Below are positions 11,800-24,773 of a stretch of DNA of 64,000 nucleotides, in pieces. Location: contig JACEVL010000804.1 in NCBI GenBank assembly GCA_020284085.1, positions 657,501 through 721,500 on the forward strand, given 5' to 3'. This DNA comes from Aporrectodea caliginosa (taxonomy: Eukaryota; Annelida; Clitellata; Crassiclitellata; Lumbricidae). The notes beneath the pieces were generated by a model, which saw only the letters and a list, made by a program, of their open reading frames with translations, was not told where the DNA came from and made no database searches. Every line of letters starts with the position of its first letter. The stretch's first letter is position 1. The position numbers and the translations under genes are program-made.

Positions 11800-13260
11800 T
11801 TATCTAAGCATTCCTCATTCTGAATCAACTCTTACAACACCTATGCTATAGGCTAGCGTAAGTTTCTTAGAAGGGGGCTATACTGAAGTGTCTGGTTACA
11901 TGCATTCAAAGGCGTATGAATGCATCTGGTGTATTAATAGTATACTCTCAATGCGACTTATTATTGATGATTGATTATATCACGTGCGAGAGACAGTCAA
12001 ATAACCCAGATATTTATGACATAAGACATTTTATTGTTCCCAACATACAGTACATTGCACAGGGTAGGTATCATCAGCAAGTGAATATAGTGCTATCATC
12101 ATATTATAGTCAGTTTCAGTGTTTATTTTAATGGAGCAATAGGCACACCAGAAGGGACGAGTCCCTCTAGACAGAGGCCTATTTAAGTCATAATATGTGT
12201 TTGAAGATGACAGTTAGTTTACAGTTAACATTTACTTCAGGCATGGGGAACTTTACATCAACATGCATATTTCTTTGGATTGTCTTTCTTTCGTGTTGGG
12301 TCCAAAGTTTCGCAACTAAGTATCTCCGCCAACAGGCTCCCGCCATTGTTTCACATGAAGACAACACGCTAATTTACGTATTAATAAAAATTGCAGTAGA
12401 AATACTTGATCGGAAATGCTGATGGTTTAGAGAGAATTTGCAGTTTTAAAAGCACTGTTGACGTTGTTGGTTTTCTGGCAGAAATTTCTTCGACAAGAAG
12501 CGTTTAGATTTGGCATTATTCTATAGTTTAAATGTGGGGCTGTTGGCGGGTTCTTCCCACTCCTCGGTTCCCAAATTTTATACTTGGCTTGGTGGAGAAC
12601 TCGGCAACATCATCACCTTGATTGAATTTCAAGCCAAGCTGTGAATGGGTCTTAAATGTAGAAACCGCTGCATGTACATGTATGTTGCCAACATGTATGT
12701 CTGTTGAACGCCATAGCTTAATCCCGGAATCCATTCAGTCTATATATAGCGATAATTATCTACATTCACATTGCTCCGTTTACGACGTCTGAACTGATCT
12801 TTCCAAGCGATTGTTTGTTAATAACATCGACGGCTATTAAACAATTGTGAAGAGATTTATTTTTACTTGCCAATCCGTCAATAAATTAAATAGGATATAC
12901 TTTAGCTTGCATAAGAAACTGCTTGTTTTAACTAACAGATCAAGTTATTTAAAATTGGGAAATATGCTACTCTACTACTTAATCAGCCTTTAACGTCCAA
13001 TATTTCTCTATCATGTCGTTAAGCCGTTAATCGAAGAATAAAGCAAAAGCTTTCAGATTCTTACAAGGCAGAGATATCATCAGCCAACCACTCCCATCCA
13101 ATTCACGACTTTCAGATTTACAGAAGATAGAAAATTCTTAAAGCATGTTATCGTTAACGCCTAATTGCACAAATGTGACATCCTATTAATAAAATACAGA
13201 TTTGTAATCTCAGTGAAAACGCGAAAATATATGCACAAAGCTTAACAACCAATGAAATTG
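11800..13260. other. Non-coding stretch, no gene seen
   Basis: AT-rich sequence with short chance frames only. TTTTATTGTTCCCAACA near 12030 resembles the minus-oriented retroposon tail near 33.40 kb. Confidence 0.45.
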
Positions 13261-13261
13261 T

Positions 13262-13345
13262 TTAAATAAGTAAGTGAGTACTGAGTGAGTAGCCTTTATT
13301 TTCATTTGAAAAGCGCACATTCATTAAATTTTATAGAACGGTTTT
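13262..13345 (-). mobile_element. Possible family A-like retroposon tail
   Basis: AAATAAGTAAGTGAGTAC followed by CCTTTATTTTCATTTG and AAAAGCGC. The layout (ACTT-type repeat, then an inverted AATAAAGG, then GCGC) resembles the family A ends at 17.44 and 34.5 kb, but the match is loose. Confidence 0.3.
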
Positions 13346-15047
13346 ATAGGCCACATCTCCATAGGCATGCAGCAAATCGCTAGCTAACTGGCCACTCGTT
13401 TGAACACTGAATAGTCCATACGATCAATGCGCGAGCTCACGTTTTGTATCTGTAATCCTTGATAACCAACACTAACAGGTAATTTAGCTAAGTGAAAAAA
13501 TCTCCATTATAAGTCCTGTAAAATAATATTTGTCTTACAGGTGTCGCACAGGTAAAAAGACTACCTTGTCATCCACTGGCTATTCTCCTTGCCATCTCTT
13601 ACGAACGAATAAGACATGGTAAACCGCATTCGCAAACGACCGATTGACTTACTTGGTCTGGCTGACAGTGACTAACTGAACAACTACAGGCTACATATCT
13701 TCATATATTGTCCGCACGAGCGTGTGCGTAGCGATACATACGCCACGAAAGAGTTCCGGACCAAATAGCGCACTCAACGCCCGCTTTCTTTCTAGGCCTA
13801 TATTAAACCAATAGACACAGTCTGTAAACGTCAATCTTTCGATTACTGGTCGCTGCATAAACTGACACCAGTGTCTAACCCAGGCGAAGTGTTGAAACAC
13901 TATTTATCTCATCCTTCTCACTGTCTTTGGTAGTCTACACAAAGCATGTGCGTTCATCCGTCACGTGTCAACTCGTCCCACTTCATTAACTCGCCACCGC
14001 CTTCCTATACCACTGAATATACACCGGGTTTCCACGCGGTCTTATATATACACCCCCTTCAGAAGCTCGCTCGCCCGGCAGCCCGACCCGTTCCAGCCGC
14101 GCTCGACGCTCGCTCTCTCCGTCTCTCAATTTCCCTAGTTTCGCGTTGAGTCGATATCTAACTGCATGCGTCCATGGTGTATACAACTATACATCGCTCG
14201 ACAACTCTGACAACGCAATCTTCGAACCGTCGCAGCTCATATAAACCAATTCCCGGCTTCGACTGATAGGGGCGAAACACCCGACGGCCGAAGCGGTCCC
14301 CGTCTAATGGGGTTGGCCATGGAAGCTTCGCTGGCCGAAATTAGCTCCCATAGACGAACCATGTAGCTGACGTCATATCTCTAACAAACAAACCGTAACA
14401 CAATTCAGCGCAGAAAGACGTTCAGAACGTTGCTCGGGTTTTGTCCGAAAAGTCTCTCTTGGCCGACTGAAGAATAGAGCGACAGAATATCAAATAAGGC
14501 GCCGAAGATTGTCGAAATTTCGCTCGTAAATATCGTTCTCGTTTCGGATGATTGGTTCAGCTGCGATTAGCTTTGGGGTCGTTTTGCGTGAGGCGTTTTG
14601 TGGAAAGAATTGTTTTCGTGTCGAAAAAGTAATGCATGCTCTTCGTAGAAGTTTAGAACTTCCATCAGTGTCCTGTGACTTTTATCCACCACTAAACAAC
14701 CGGGTTCAATGCCTCTCCTTCCCTTCCCCTCCCGGATCGGGTCTCCCCTCTTTCAGAAATTATATTTCGTTTTTTCACGCGGCATTCTATGTTAGTAAAT
14801 GAATGCGTAAGTGAAAGTACATTTTAAAGTTGAAACCAATGTAAATGTTTATTGTTGTCACAAGTCACAACTATGCAGACGAGTGTTGCAAGATAAAGAC
14901 TTAGTGTGTGAACTCCCTAACATTAAGTAGGCCTACAGTGTGTTAAGAAAATCGAGTGACTTAATCGGATGGTTTCACCGGTTCACACTAATTTATACAT
15001 GAAAGTGGGTCTTTCACAGGACTGTGAGTGAAAACTCTGTAACTTGT
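13346..15047. other. Non-coding stretch, no gene seen
   Basis: The part at about 13.93-14.30 kb is more GC-rich. It contains TTATATATACACCCCC near 14041, a TATA-like word in a pyrimidine-rich setting, but no coding frame follows. A TGACGTCA word lies near 14368. I see no supported gene. Confidence 0.4.
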
Positions 15048-15055
15048 AGAAAGCG

Positions 15056-15316
15056 CAGTGCTTTTTTTCAGCCGGAGCGGTCCGGAACGGCGTTCCGGGA
15101 CCTTTTTTCAGCTATTAAAAAATAATTTAGTTAATTTAAATTTCTAATAAAAATTATTTAAAATTATATTTAGATACTTTAATTTAATTTCAGTGTCTTC
15201 AGTGTTTATTAATATCGACACAATATGAAATGGGAATATCAGCATAAAATATGCCCGTATAATATTGTTCTGAAGTTGTTGAGTTCCGGAACCTTTTTTT
15301 CTAGAAAAAAGCACTG
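15056..15316. mobile_element. hAT-type MITE
   Basis: A 261-bp element with perfect 8-bp target duplication AGAAAGCG (15048-15055 and 15317-15324). Both ends start CAGTGCTTTTTT, matching the hAT terminal consensus (pyrimidine-A-purine-N-G). Related GTTCCGGAAC-like words lie near both ends. There is no transposase, so it was moved by an element elsewhere. Confidence 0.88.
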
Positions 15317-15324
15317 AGAAAGCG

Positions 15325-16084
15325 TGATAAAAATTGAAATGAAACACTTTCCCCTGTTTTTCACAGGGCTCAACTTGAAGCCCTGTCGGTATCGCAGTAG
15401 CCAAATGCGATATTGTATTGTTTGAAAATTTGTAAAGCGACTCTAGCAGTATAAGATATTCAGAGGCTCTCTCAGCGCGACAGCCCCGATGGAATAAAAA
15501 TGTCTTCAAGCAGCGGGCAGATGAGGGAGAGACCCCTGCAGCCGAAATCTTAGACTTAGAGCGCGAAAAGGGGAACGGTCATTCCAAGAGGAATGTTACG
15601 TAACTATAGCTGCATAGATAGGCAATTCCATACCGATATCGAGAAAAAGGCAGTGAATTGATCCTTGCGATGAAATGATGATGAAGATGACTGACAACTG
15701 TGACTCTGATGCTAATTATGACGCTAATTGCTATGTTCGCAATTATAATCATAATAGTAAATTTATAGCTCTTTTAGAATAATATACGCTCATGATTGAT
15801 GATGATAAAGTCTTTATGATTGTTTTGCGTTTTTTATGGCTTTGGACACAGAAGTCTAACAAACATTCCGAATGATCGACACACAGACTGGTTTTCATGT
15901 GGAGATGGACTCCCAGCAAAAACCTCGGATTCAGTTATAAAAGAATAATTTGCAATAAATTTGCCAGGTTAAAAAAACAATTGGCATAGGAGAGTAATTT
16001 ATTGGCCGACCTTGGGAAGGAAAATATATTTGTTTAAAAAATATGATCTATTAGCAGTATTCGTCCCTTATCAAAACCCGCTTA
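15325..16084. other. Non-coding stretch, no gene seen
   Basis: AT-rich, with no coding or repeat signal beyond scattered TGATGA and ATAAT words. Confidence 0.4.
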
Positions 16085-16264
16085 CTCCATCGACCTCAAT
16101 CGCCGACCAATTTATGGCATCGCAAACAACATCACCACCATCACTGCCTCAACTATCACCACCACCACTACCACCACCTCCACCACAATCAATAACTCAA
16201 TCACCACTACGACCACCTCCACCAATAACATAATCATCACTACCACAACCTCCACAACCATTAA

Positions 16265-16775
16265 CCCTTTGACTGGCCACGGCGCTTTAAAGCGCGCATA
16301 CATACATTAGAGCTGTACCGATTTAACGGCCATACGCGTAATCGGACCGATTATTAGAACAATCGGCATAATCGGGTATCGGTAGCAATAATCGGTTAAT
16401 CGGTGCCGATGTCAAAATTGTGTTATAATTTAATATTTTACTTGAATTATTGCATATTCCAAGGTATTTGCTTCGATTTTCATCTATCGTTTTACGTCCC
16501 TTATTATTTACGCATTATTACATAATTTCCCAACTTAACTTTGTCTTACCTACTAAAGAATCATACATACATACATACATACATACATACATACATACAT
16601 ACATACATACATACATACATACACATACATACATACATACATACATACATACATACATACATGCATATATATATATACATACATACATACATACATACAT
16701 ACATACATACATACATACATACATACATACATACATACATACCTTTTCTCTCAAACAATAGCGCAAGTCAAAGGG
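16265..16775. mobile_element. piggyBac-type MITE
   Basis: TTAA lies directly outside both ends (16261-16264 and 16776-16779), and both ends begin CCCTTTGACT, which together are the hallmark of piggyBac superfamily elements. The left end continues GGCCACGGCGCTTTAAAGCGC; the right end, inverted, continues TGCGCTATTG. The 511-bp body has no transposase and is mostly an ATAC microsatellite (16562-16742). Just inside the left end, TAGAGCTGTACCGATT and repeated AATCGG words resemble a hAT end, a possible nested fragment. Confidence 0.85.
16562..16742. repeat. (ATAC)n microsatellite inside MITE
   Basis: About 44 ATAC units with one ACACAT interruption and a GCATATATATATAT interruption near 16660-16677. 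It accounts for about a third of the host MITE, so it probably expanded after the element was formed. Confidence 0.93.
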
Positions 16776-17437
16776 TTAATAACTCAATCACCACTACCAC
16801 CATAACCACCATCACAACCACCTTCGCCACCATCAATAACTCAATCACCACTACCACCACTTCCACCAATAACTTAATCACCACCACCTCCACTACCATC
16901 AATAACTCAATCATCACCACCATCAAAGACAACCTAGTTTCAACGTAACTTAAAAATCACCTTGGCTGGGTGCAATCAACTGCATGAATACAAGTACCAA
17001 TAGCACTCGCATTCTCTCAAACTACTGGAGCTTACAGAGCCCGCCTATCTTTCTCTGCACGTGTCAATACATGGCCCAAGAGCCTTGCTTATGCATACTT
17101 TATGCGCCTTTCTCTGTATCTAATGCTACCGTAAAGCTCCGAGTTAGTATAAGTGATATAGAGTATAAATCTAATAGCAGTCGATAAGCTAAATGCCAAG
17201 CCTTGCAACGTCAAACCACGCCTGCATGAAAGTAAGTACGTATCTAGACTTTATTTATGGTTGTATCAGCAATACTGAAACAGATTGGAGGTTGCGGACA
17301 ATTATTCAGGACTCCTAGGCTAAGGTTGTTATAACGTAGGCTACATAATGACAGACTCATAGGCCTACTGATTCAGAAAATTACTGAGAATGCATGCCGC
17401 CGATTTTGTACATGCTTAATATACAAAGAATAGGTTA

Positions 17438-17515
17438 GATAAGTAAATAAGTAAGTAAGTATATTCTTTATTAAACCGGTTTCAGAAGAGCTGCGCTCCG
17501 GTGTACAAACATCAC
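17438..17515 (-). mobile_element. LINE family A tail
   Basis: AAGTAAGTAAGTATATTC then TTTATTAAACCGG is the reverse complement of the family A tail (GGTTTAATAAAGAATATACTT, then ACTT repeats). It is followed by GAGCTGCGCTCCGGTGTACA, equivalent to the GTGTACA-containing 3' UTR of the copies at 34.55 and 50.63 kb. Upstream LINE sequence is too decayed to follow. Confidence 0.7.
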
Positions 17516-18171
17516 AGGACAAATACCAAATCAATAGTACAGAATTCATGCTGAAAATGTTTTCCTCATATTATTGAGAAAAAGAAGAAAAAGAAGGAAA
17601 CATGAGACACTCATTTTGTCATAATAGGCATTCACTTCTCATGATATGCATCCCCATACCATTATAGACAAGCACTTTCAAGAATAAACATTCACTTGTC
17701 TGTCTAGGCATCCACTTGGTATGATAGGTAACAATTTGCAATTGATCCACTTACTAGACAAGCTCTTGCAACAATAAGCATTCACTTGCCATGCTGGGAA
17801 AATTGTTACTTAGCTTAGCAAGTGGATGCCTAAGTATCTGAAATTTATACAGCGCGTTCTTAAACGCGTTATATAAATGTTGAAATACATAGTCAGCCAC
17901 TTGCTAAGTAGCAATTTGCCATGAAAAGCATGCTCATGCTCTATATGATAGGCAACCAATTGTCAACCTAGCCTTATAGAGCGCCGCAACTATTATGCTC
18001 AAGGCATCAGAGAACGGGCAATAAACATCTTGTCATAGTTCGTCGCTTAACGTTTTCTTGTTTTATCTTATTAAACTTACTTCAACTTATACCTTGAGAT
18101 GGACAATAGTACCTGACTAAATGAAAGCAAATGGTGTTTTAATTCAGTATACTAACTGTGTTCTAGATGAA
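17516..18171. other. Non-coding stretch with recurrent CACTTG words
   Basis: No gene. The segment at 17.62-17.95 kb repeats words such as GGCATCCACTTG, GCATTCACTTG and AACAATTTGC in both orientations. A loose 87-bp repeat links 17668 and 17755. Confidence 0.45.
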
Positions 18172-18179
18172 AAGTAGAT

Positions 18180-18327
18180 CAGGGATTGCAAAAATTACTA
18201 AAAAATGTAATTGAATTACAAAGTTACTTTGGGACATGAAATATAATTTCAAATTAAAAAATATATGCGAAAATGTAACTGAATTACAAATTACAAAATT
18301 ACGCAATTTCAAGCAATTTCATCCCTG
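18180..18327. mobile_element. Probable hAT-type MITE
   Basis: Begins CAGGGATTGC and ends ATCCCTG, so both tips read CAGGGAT. The interior is made of TGTAATTGAATTACAAA-type words, common in small hAT elements. GTAGAT flanks both sides, giving an imperfect target duplication. The left end at 53096 is a relative. Confidence 0.6.
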
Positions 18328-19030
18328 CGTAGATGCAGCATAATAAGTATTGACTATGATGGCAAACGAATATAATACATAATTACAAATATATATAAAT
18401 TATATATCTATATACATGTATATACATAATTTATTGTCATACGAGTTGATACGACCCATAAGTGAGGCTTATTACGTACTGTTTATAAAGGTATATTACG
18501 GCTGACCATATACACACAATACGATTGTATATATCTTTGAATGCGAAGCTATGATTGTGTGCATAGTGGCTATGATGACGTGACATATGCCGAGTGCCTC
18601 CCTATAATGTGCATCTGGTTTTATGATGCGCAGGCATACGTTTCGGGTTGTTTATGGGGCAAATTATACACCACCGTTCGTCGTATATTCGCATCTCGCA
18701 TCCACCGCATCAGTCCAGCCTCAGCAACCGAGAGGGTGAGGGGCTGAGGGGATGACTGCAACCGACCAACCGACCAGAGAGACCTTTATAATACACCGAC
18801 GATGCAGCGGCTATCGCTGGGGTCGGACGTGCCTTGTAGGCAGATCCATTAGTAAAAGACCGGCTGGGGATCGACGCAACTCGACCGAACCCATAGACAA
18901 CGCTGTATCACTTGCAATACTTCGACTGTATACTGTATACGACGTCGGGTCTTTCTGATTTACGGAGGATTCCGATTCGAAGATGATAACCTCAGAGATG
19001 AACATGCAAAGTTAAAGACCACTCGATATG
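18328..19030. other. Non-coding stretch, no gene seen
   Basis: Chance frames only. The GC-richer part at 18.68-18.95 kb has two overlapping frames on opposite strands and no motif. Confidence 0.4.
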
Positions 19031-19100
19031 ATCATAATCGTAATCTTCAAACTTCTAAAGCGCCACTCGAAAGCCAAGCACTCAGCTCATTCACGAGCGC
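19028..19100 (-). repeat. Family F dispersed repeat
   Basis: AATCTTCAAACTTCTAAAGC then GCCACTCGAAAGCC and a GAGCGCTG end. Copies are at 57.65 kb (opposite strand), 58.55 kb and 62.78 kb. The GCGCT and TATA-less tail style suggests a retroposon 3' end read in reverse. Confidence 0.6.
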
Positions 19101-19445
19101 TGCGTCTAGTCAGAGGGGTTGTCAAAGAGAGTAGTTCGAGGGAGGTCCGAGTCCGGTTTCCAGAGGATCAGAGGGGGCACAGCAGATGCTAAGGTGGGTG
19201 TCGTTTAGGTCGAGGATTGGAAGGTACAAGATCAGATGAGTCAGGATAAGAGTTCTTGAAAAGGAGAGACTTTAGTTTCGAGTGGAAAGCCTTGGGTGAT
19301 GGATAGAGGAGCCTGTGGCAGATGATGGTGGATGATTGTCGATGATGGTGGAGGAACCGAAAAAATATGATCGTAGTATTGTGTCATCGGGGCCAGAGCG
19401 CTTCTGAGAAGTTTCCTTAAAGAGACACTATAGATATACACAATA

Positions 19446-19503
19446 GGATTCGAACCTGAGTAGTAGATGCGAAAAAGTGAAGCTTTATCCGCTCGGTCAT
19501 CAT
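19446..19503 (-). mobile_element. tRNA-derived SINE head
   Basis: On the minus strand an A box (GATGACCGAGCGGATAAAGC, 19482-19501) is followed 41 bp from its start by a perfect B-box core (GGTTCGAATCC, 19447-19457). This is a type-2 RNA polymerase III promoter. No matching acceptor stem closes it, so it is a SINE head rather than a tRNA gene. Confidence 0.65.
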
Positions 19504-19509
19504 GCAACA

Positions 19510-20341
19510 ACCTCAGATAATAACTCCATGTACCGTTTCCAATACACCGCGCACGGATAAGCAACCTTTTCATCTACTGCTTATTATACGTCTACCACCG
19601 CCTTTGGCTCTATGCGATTCATGTCTCCTAATGAATCGCAAGAACAACGCAAATAAAGCATTGATTTATAGGAAACGGAAAATTACGAAACTGCTGTAAA
19701 GAGAAAGAATGCTGCTGCTACTCAATAAGGTCCGTGAAATTTGAGAGAACCATGCAGCCGTGGGCGATATCGCTCATTGACGCGATGATACGCTGGTGCT
19801 ATTCATTTGGCCTTTCAACGTTCTTTGGTTTCTACGAAGCAAGATATCCATATCAGAGAACGTTCCTCTCACTGGCACTCCAGTCTCCTAACAGGCGAAT
19901 TATGCATGTACTTGATAATATACATGTATGTGTGTATGCATGTATTTATGTACATACAATACAATATGTATATATGTACGTTTGCGCGTATGACTACATG
20001 CACGCATTCGCTTATGTGTATGAATGTATGTACTATATATTATGTGTCTGTCTATTTATATAGCGCCTTTATTGAACCTTTGTAATGTCATCCGAATGCA
20101 TCTCTTCATCAGCTGGCTTGTTGCCTTCAGATCTTCCTGTCATTTCTGTTGTAAATTATCAATATCCTATTCAATGGTTCGTGCACCTGTCAATCAACAT
20201 CTGTCTTTCAAATACTTCTGTGTGTATAATGTATATCATCGTTAGCTCGGTGTTTCCTTGCTCACAGTTTCTCCCTTTTTAGCCTATACAGTCGACCTTG
20301 TAATTAAACACCAGACAATTTAGGTCTACGAGACGTCTAGC
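19510..20341. other. Non-coding stretch with retroposon tail
   Basis: No gene. TTATATAGCGCCTTTATTGA near 20053, followed by ACCTTTGTAATG, is a minus-oriented retroposon tail related to TATAGCGTCGTTCTGGAACC near 50735 and TATATAGCGCCGTTCATAA near 25260. The preceding part is TATG/CATG-rich. Confidence 0.45.
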
Positions 20342-20514
20342 CATACATACATGCTGCATACATACATGCATACATACATACATACATACATACATACATA
20401 CATACATACATACATACATACATACATACATACATACATACATACATACATACATACATACATACATACATACATACATACATACAGACATACATACATA
20501 CATACATACATATA
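20342..20514. repeat. (ATAC)n microsatellite
   Basis: About 40 ATAC units with a single CAGA interruption near 20486. Confidence 0.95.
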
Positions 20515-20725
20515 TAACCAAATACAAGCAATGTTAAGAGACTGGAGTGCCAGTGAGAAGTACGTTCTGCGATATGGATATCTTGCTTCGCAGCAAGTAA
20601 CGAAAGTTGTAAGGCCAAATGAAATAAGGCAGCACCAGCGTATCGTCGCTTCAACGAAAGGCGTCGAAAGCCACTCAAGGGTCTGATATTGTCAAAGTTT
20701 GCTTCCCAGAGTCTAGACTCTAGAA

Positions 20726-21083
20726 CAGGGGTGGCCAACCTTTTTTGGCCTACGGGCCACTATAGTTGTTGGTAAGCTTGCAGCGGGCCGCACGTGTTTT
20801 TCCTCACAGGCTCGAAAGAAAAACAAATGTTTATTTCATATTAAAAAATGTTCAAAAACAGGTAGCCTACGACTAGGCTACACTATGTCATTAGAACTGC
20901 AGCACTAAATTTTTGGTGTCCTACACATCATTAGTATGCAACGTTGTAGTAGTAATCCCAGTGTAGGGCTAAGCAGGCATAGAATAAGACCAAATAATTT
21001 ATTTTACAAAGGGGCCGTGCGGGCCGCCAATCAGCAGCCCGCGGGCCAAATGTGGCCCGCGGGCCGCGGGTTGGCCATCCCTG
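20726..21083. mobile_element. hAT-type MITE
   Basis: A 358-bp element flanked by the perfect 8-bp duplication CTCTAGAA (20718-20725 and 21084-21091). The terminal inverted repeats are CAGGGGTGGCCAACC and, inverted, CAGGGATGGCCAACC, 14 of 15 identical. Subterminal GGGCC / GCGGGCC words are enriched at both ends, as expected for transposase-binding repeats. There is no coding capacity. Confidence 0.95.
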
Positions 21084-21091
21084 CTCTAGAA

Positions 21092-21960
21092 TGACAAGCT
21101 CAGTCATCGTACTATCACTGATCATTTATTTCCGACTTTATTCGGCTTCTTCAAGAACACTGTATGATACATTTTAACTTTGTGTCAACTCCACGTCGAA
21201 TAGTATACTATAGCGGTTTGCACTCAGATGTTTTAATAACGACCTTAGACGATGTAGTATTATATCGGATTATGGCGATATTAAGCTTCAATGGTTTCGC
21301 TGTCGTTGGCCTTTTACTCTCTGACAGACTGCAAAGCAACTCATGACATCCTCATCATTTGTCTCTAACTCTCCAACAAACACGAAGGATAATATTTCAA
21401 TCTGATACGCATCGGAGATAGGCCACACGACGCTAATAGAAAGAAAATAGCCATCGTACTCAACGACATTGTTAGATAGGAAGAACTATCAGTTACAGAA
21501 ACAGATTCACATAGAGGAAAAAGACAGACATAGAGAAAAAGCAAAGACAGAGAAGAAGACAGAGACAGAGAAAAAAGACAGATATAGACAAACAGACAGA
21601 GACAGAGAAAAAGACAGAAACAGAGGAGAAAAAGAAATAAATATGTTAAGAATTCACATTTTAGAACTTAGTAAACGTCGCTTTTAAGCAAAGCAACAAA
21701 TGGTAGAAAAACAAACAGACTTGGACATTAATGGACAATTTTACAAAGATACTAAGACAGTGCACTATACAGATTGACACATAGAAAACATACACTCATA
21801 GATGGAAAGAGAGACGAACAGAGAGACAAGGACAACAGACAGACATTTCCAGAGACGGACATAAACACAACAGGTCATTAATTTTACACAGGGAACCAGA
21901 AACGTTCTGATAAACAGAAAAACTGTCAGTTTCTTCGTCCGTCTCTGTTTCTCTGACTAC
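21092..21960. other. Non-coding stretch, no gene seen
   Basis: The part at 21.5-21.85 kb is AGACAGA-rich. The rest is unremarkable. Confidence 0.45.
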
Positions 21961-21964
21961 GTGA

Positions 21965-22830
<866 letters not shown>

Positions 22831-22831
22831 T

Positions 22832-22925
22832 TCAGCGTCCGCGCAGTAGTCGGGAGCGCCTCTGAATAGGCAATCTGGTAGGGGCGCTATAACAAGTGTT
22901 CAAATACAATACAATACAATACAAT
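22832..22925 (+). mobile_element. LINE family C tail
   Basis: GTCGGGAGCGCCTCTGAATA, then GGCAATCTGGTAGGGGCGC, then a tail CAAATACAATACAATACAAT. The first part corresponds to the G-S-A-S-E C-terminus, its stop altered here to AATAG. The same AAGTGTTCAAATACAATAC tail recurs at 39.98 kb. Confidence 0.65.
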
Positions 22926-23850
22926 CTGAGACATAACAGTCTTATGTTAGTAAACATTCGTTGCTGCCTAACTACAGGCAACTGTAGTCTACTCAAGTAC
23001 GACAGAGTACTCTATGAATGCAGAAACTAATAACTATAGGTGAAGGTTAGCACTGTTTTATGACATTATATACATGCATACATGCAAGCATAATGGCATG
23101 CATATAAATGCTATGTATCTGCATACATGCACGTAGGCATAGATTCATTCATAAATACATAGTAAGTTTCTTACATACATTCGTACATACATATGCAAAA
23201 ATATATGTACAATAAATTATACATACATAAATACAAACATACATACAGTGTTATACACACATATAATTATATTTTATATACAATTGTGCATGCATGCATA
23301 CGCACGGGCGGTCATTATGCACATAATTATGCGTACATTCATACATACGTACATACACACAGACATATACACACCTACATGCATAAGACTGTTCACCTCT
23401 CAGAACCCGATGATACACAAATCCAATTATGCCCTCTGTTCCTAGGAACAGACATAATCCACCACTTAAAAGGAACAGAACCTTTCCTACTAAATACGAA
23501 AGAACCTTGATCGAGTATTAATGCACAGTTGCTTAGCGCCATCATTTGGCGCCTTGTCGCTCCACGGAGCTATATAAATCTAAAGAAGGCGGCAATTAGT
23601 CTGTCTCTGTTGCAAAATTTATTTGACAGTTTTCGAAGATCCGTTTCAAAATGCATGACAAACGATTTCACCTCTCCCAACGCTTCGGGTGTGTTAGTCC
23701 AGAGAGTTGAAAGAACTAGCGGCTGAAGCGCAGTCATAACCACAGCAATCAATACCATACCTCGACACCTCACAAAATGACCACAGACAGAGGCTTAGTT
23801 GACCCAGTTGGACTGGTATTGCATCTGTAATTTGAAATTGTAATAATAAC
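22926..23850. other. Non-coding, CATA/TACA-rich in part
   Basis: The part at 23.05-23.37 kb is a degenerate CATACA microsatellite. The remainder shows no gene. TTGGCGCCTTGTCGCTCCAC followed by GGAGCTATATAAAT near 23550-23580 is a likely family C-type tail. Confidence 0.45.
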
Positions 23851-23854
23851 TTCG

Positions 23855-23910
23855 CGATGGCGCACCAAAATCAAGCCGTAACCAGGTCAATATCTAGAAC
23901 ATTAGTCCGT
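23855..23910 (-). mobile_element. LINE family B 3' end
   Basis: GATGGCGCACCAAAATCAAG, then CCGTAACCAGGTCAATAT, then AGAACATTAGTCCG is the reverse complement of the family B 3' UTR seen at 61.85 kb. It abuts the tail of a family A LINE in the same orientation at 23911, so one probably inserted beside or into the other. Confidence 0.65.
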
Positions 23911-24299
23911 TAGTAAGTAAGTATATTCTGTATTTAACCAGCTGACAAAGACGCGCCTACATGTAAGATAACAATGAATAGGCTACAGATAAAACATCCT
24001 AACCAAAAAGTCTTTCTGATAAGGTCATCAACTTTGGGCAATATTCGATCATGCGCTCTCGATCTAAGGGCATAGACTATTTTCTTGTTTGGTGGCAGTA
24101 ACCCATGCAGACCATGCCCCGGGTTTTCCAGGGCAGTAGAAAAAGTCGTGTGTCGGCTTGGTGGCACATTTACAATTGGGTTGCCGCTGGGAAGGTATCG
24201 CAGGCGGATCAATTTATTTATTAGACCACCGATTGAAGCTTGTTCCTGTTCTGTTCCCCAGCAAAACCCCACCACTCCGGTGTCGAGTTTAAAATGCAC
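23911..24299 (-). mobile_element. LINE family A, C-terminus and tail
   Basis: The minus strand has a 121-codon frame with L-L-P-P-N-K-K-I-V-Y, L-R-S-R-A-H-D-R-I-L-P and L-I-R-K-T-F. It corresponds to the copy at 34.6 kb (L-L-P-P-V-K, L-R-P-R-T-H-N-R, R-K-T-F-V-T-R-M-L-Y). Such a C-terminal block is typical of jockey/CR1-group LINE ORF2 proteins. The frame ends just before GCTGGTTAAATACAGAATAT and then ACTTACTTACT, the family tail. The 5' part, including reverse transcriptase, is missing. Confidence 0.7.
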
Positions 24300-24770
24300 C
24301 TCATGGCCACGAATTTCGAATTACGCAGGAAAAAATACAGAGTCAAACAATGCAACATGGCAAATAATGAGCGAGCTTAAAGGAAAACGACAGTCAATTC
24401 TGTTTCCTGTTAAAGCCTTAATCAGACGATTGATTGGCTACAGTAACAATTCGTCTTTAATTAACCCATAGCTCCTCATTACCGAGTGCAGGTCGGTTTG
24501 TCAAGGTAGAAAACAATTGTTTAAAAATTGTCTTTTTGTAAAGCTGCGGCTTCTGTCTACCGAGTACATTTTCCCAATTGATTTTCTGTGAAAAATTAAT
24601 CAATTAAAACAGCAGTTTGTCATGCAATTATTTCTGAAATGGATCTTCGAATTTGTGTCAAAATTGTTTGCATGTATGCATGTGTGTATGTACAGTGTAC
24701 ACCTATATGTGTATGTGTGCATATTATGTATAATTTGTAGTGTGCGCATGTATGCATGCAGGTATGTATT
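24300..24770. other. Non-coding stretch, no gene seen
   Basis: AT-rich sequence ending in a TATG/TGTA-rich part at 24.66-24.77 kb. Confidence 0.4.
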
Positions 24771-24773
24771 GCA

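Larger units (their letters stand above)
16085..16945. repeat. CCA/ACC-rich repeat split by a transposon
   Basis: Two halves (16085-16260 and 16780-16945) share words such as CAATAACTCAATCACCACTA and ACCACCACC. They form one repeat block interrupted by the element at 16265-16775. Rejoining the flanks at one TTAA restores the local pattern. Confidence 0.8.

Noticed and set aside
14040..14110. TATA-containing promoter near TTATATATACACC
   Set aside because: A lone TATA-like word in AT/CT-rich sequence, with no supporting upstream element or downstream exon.
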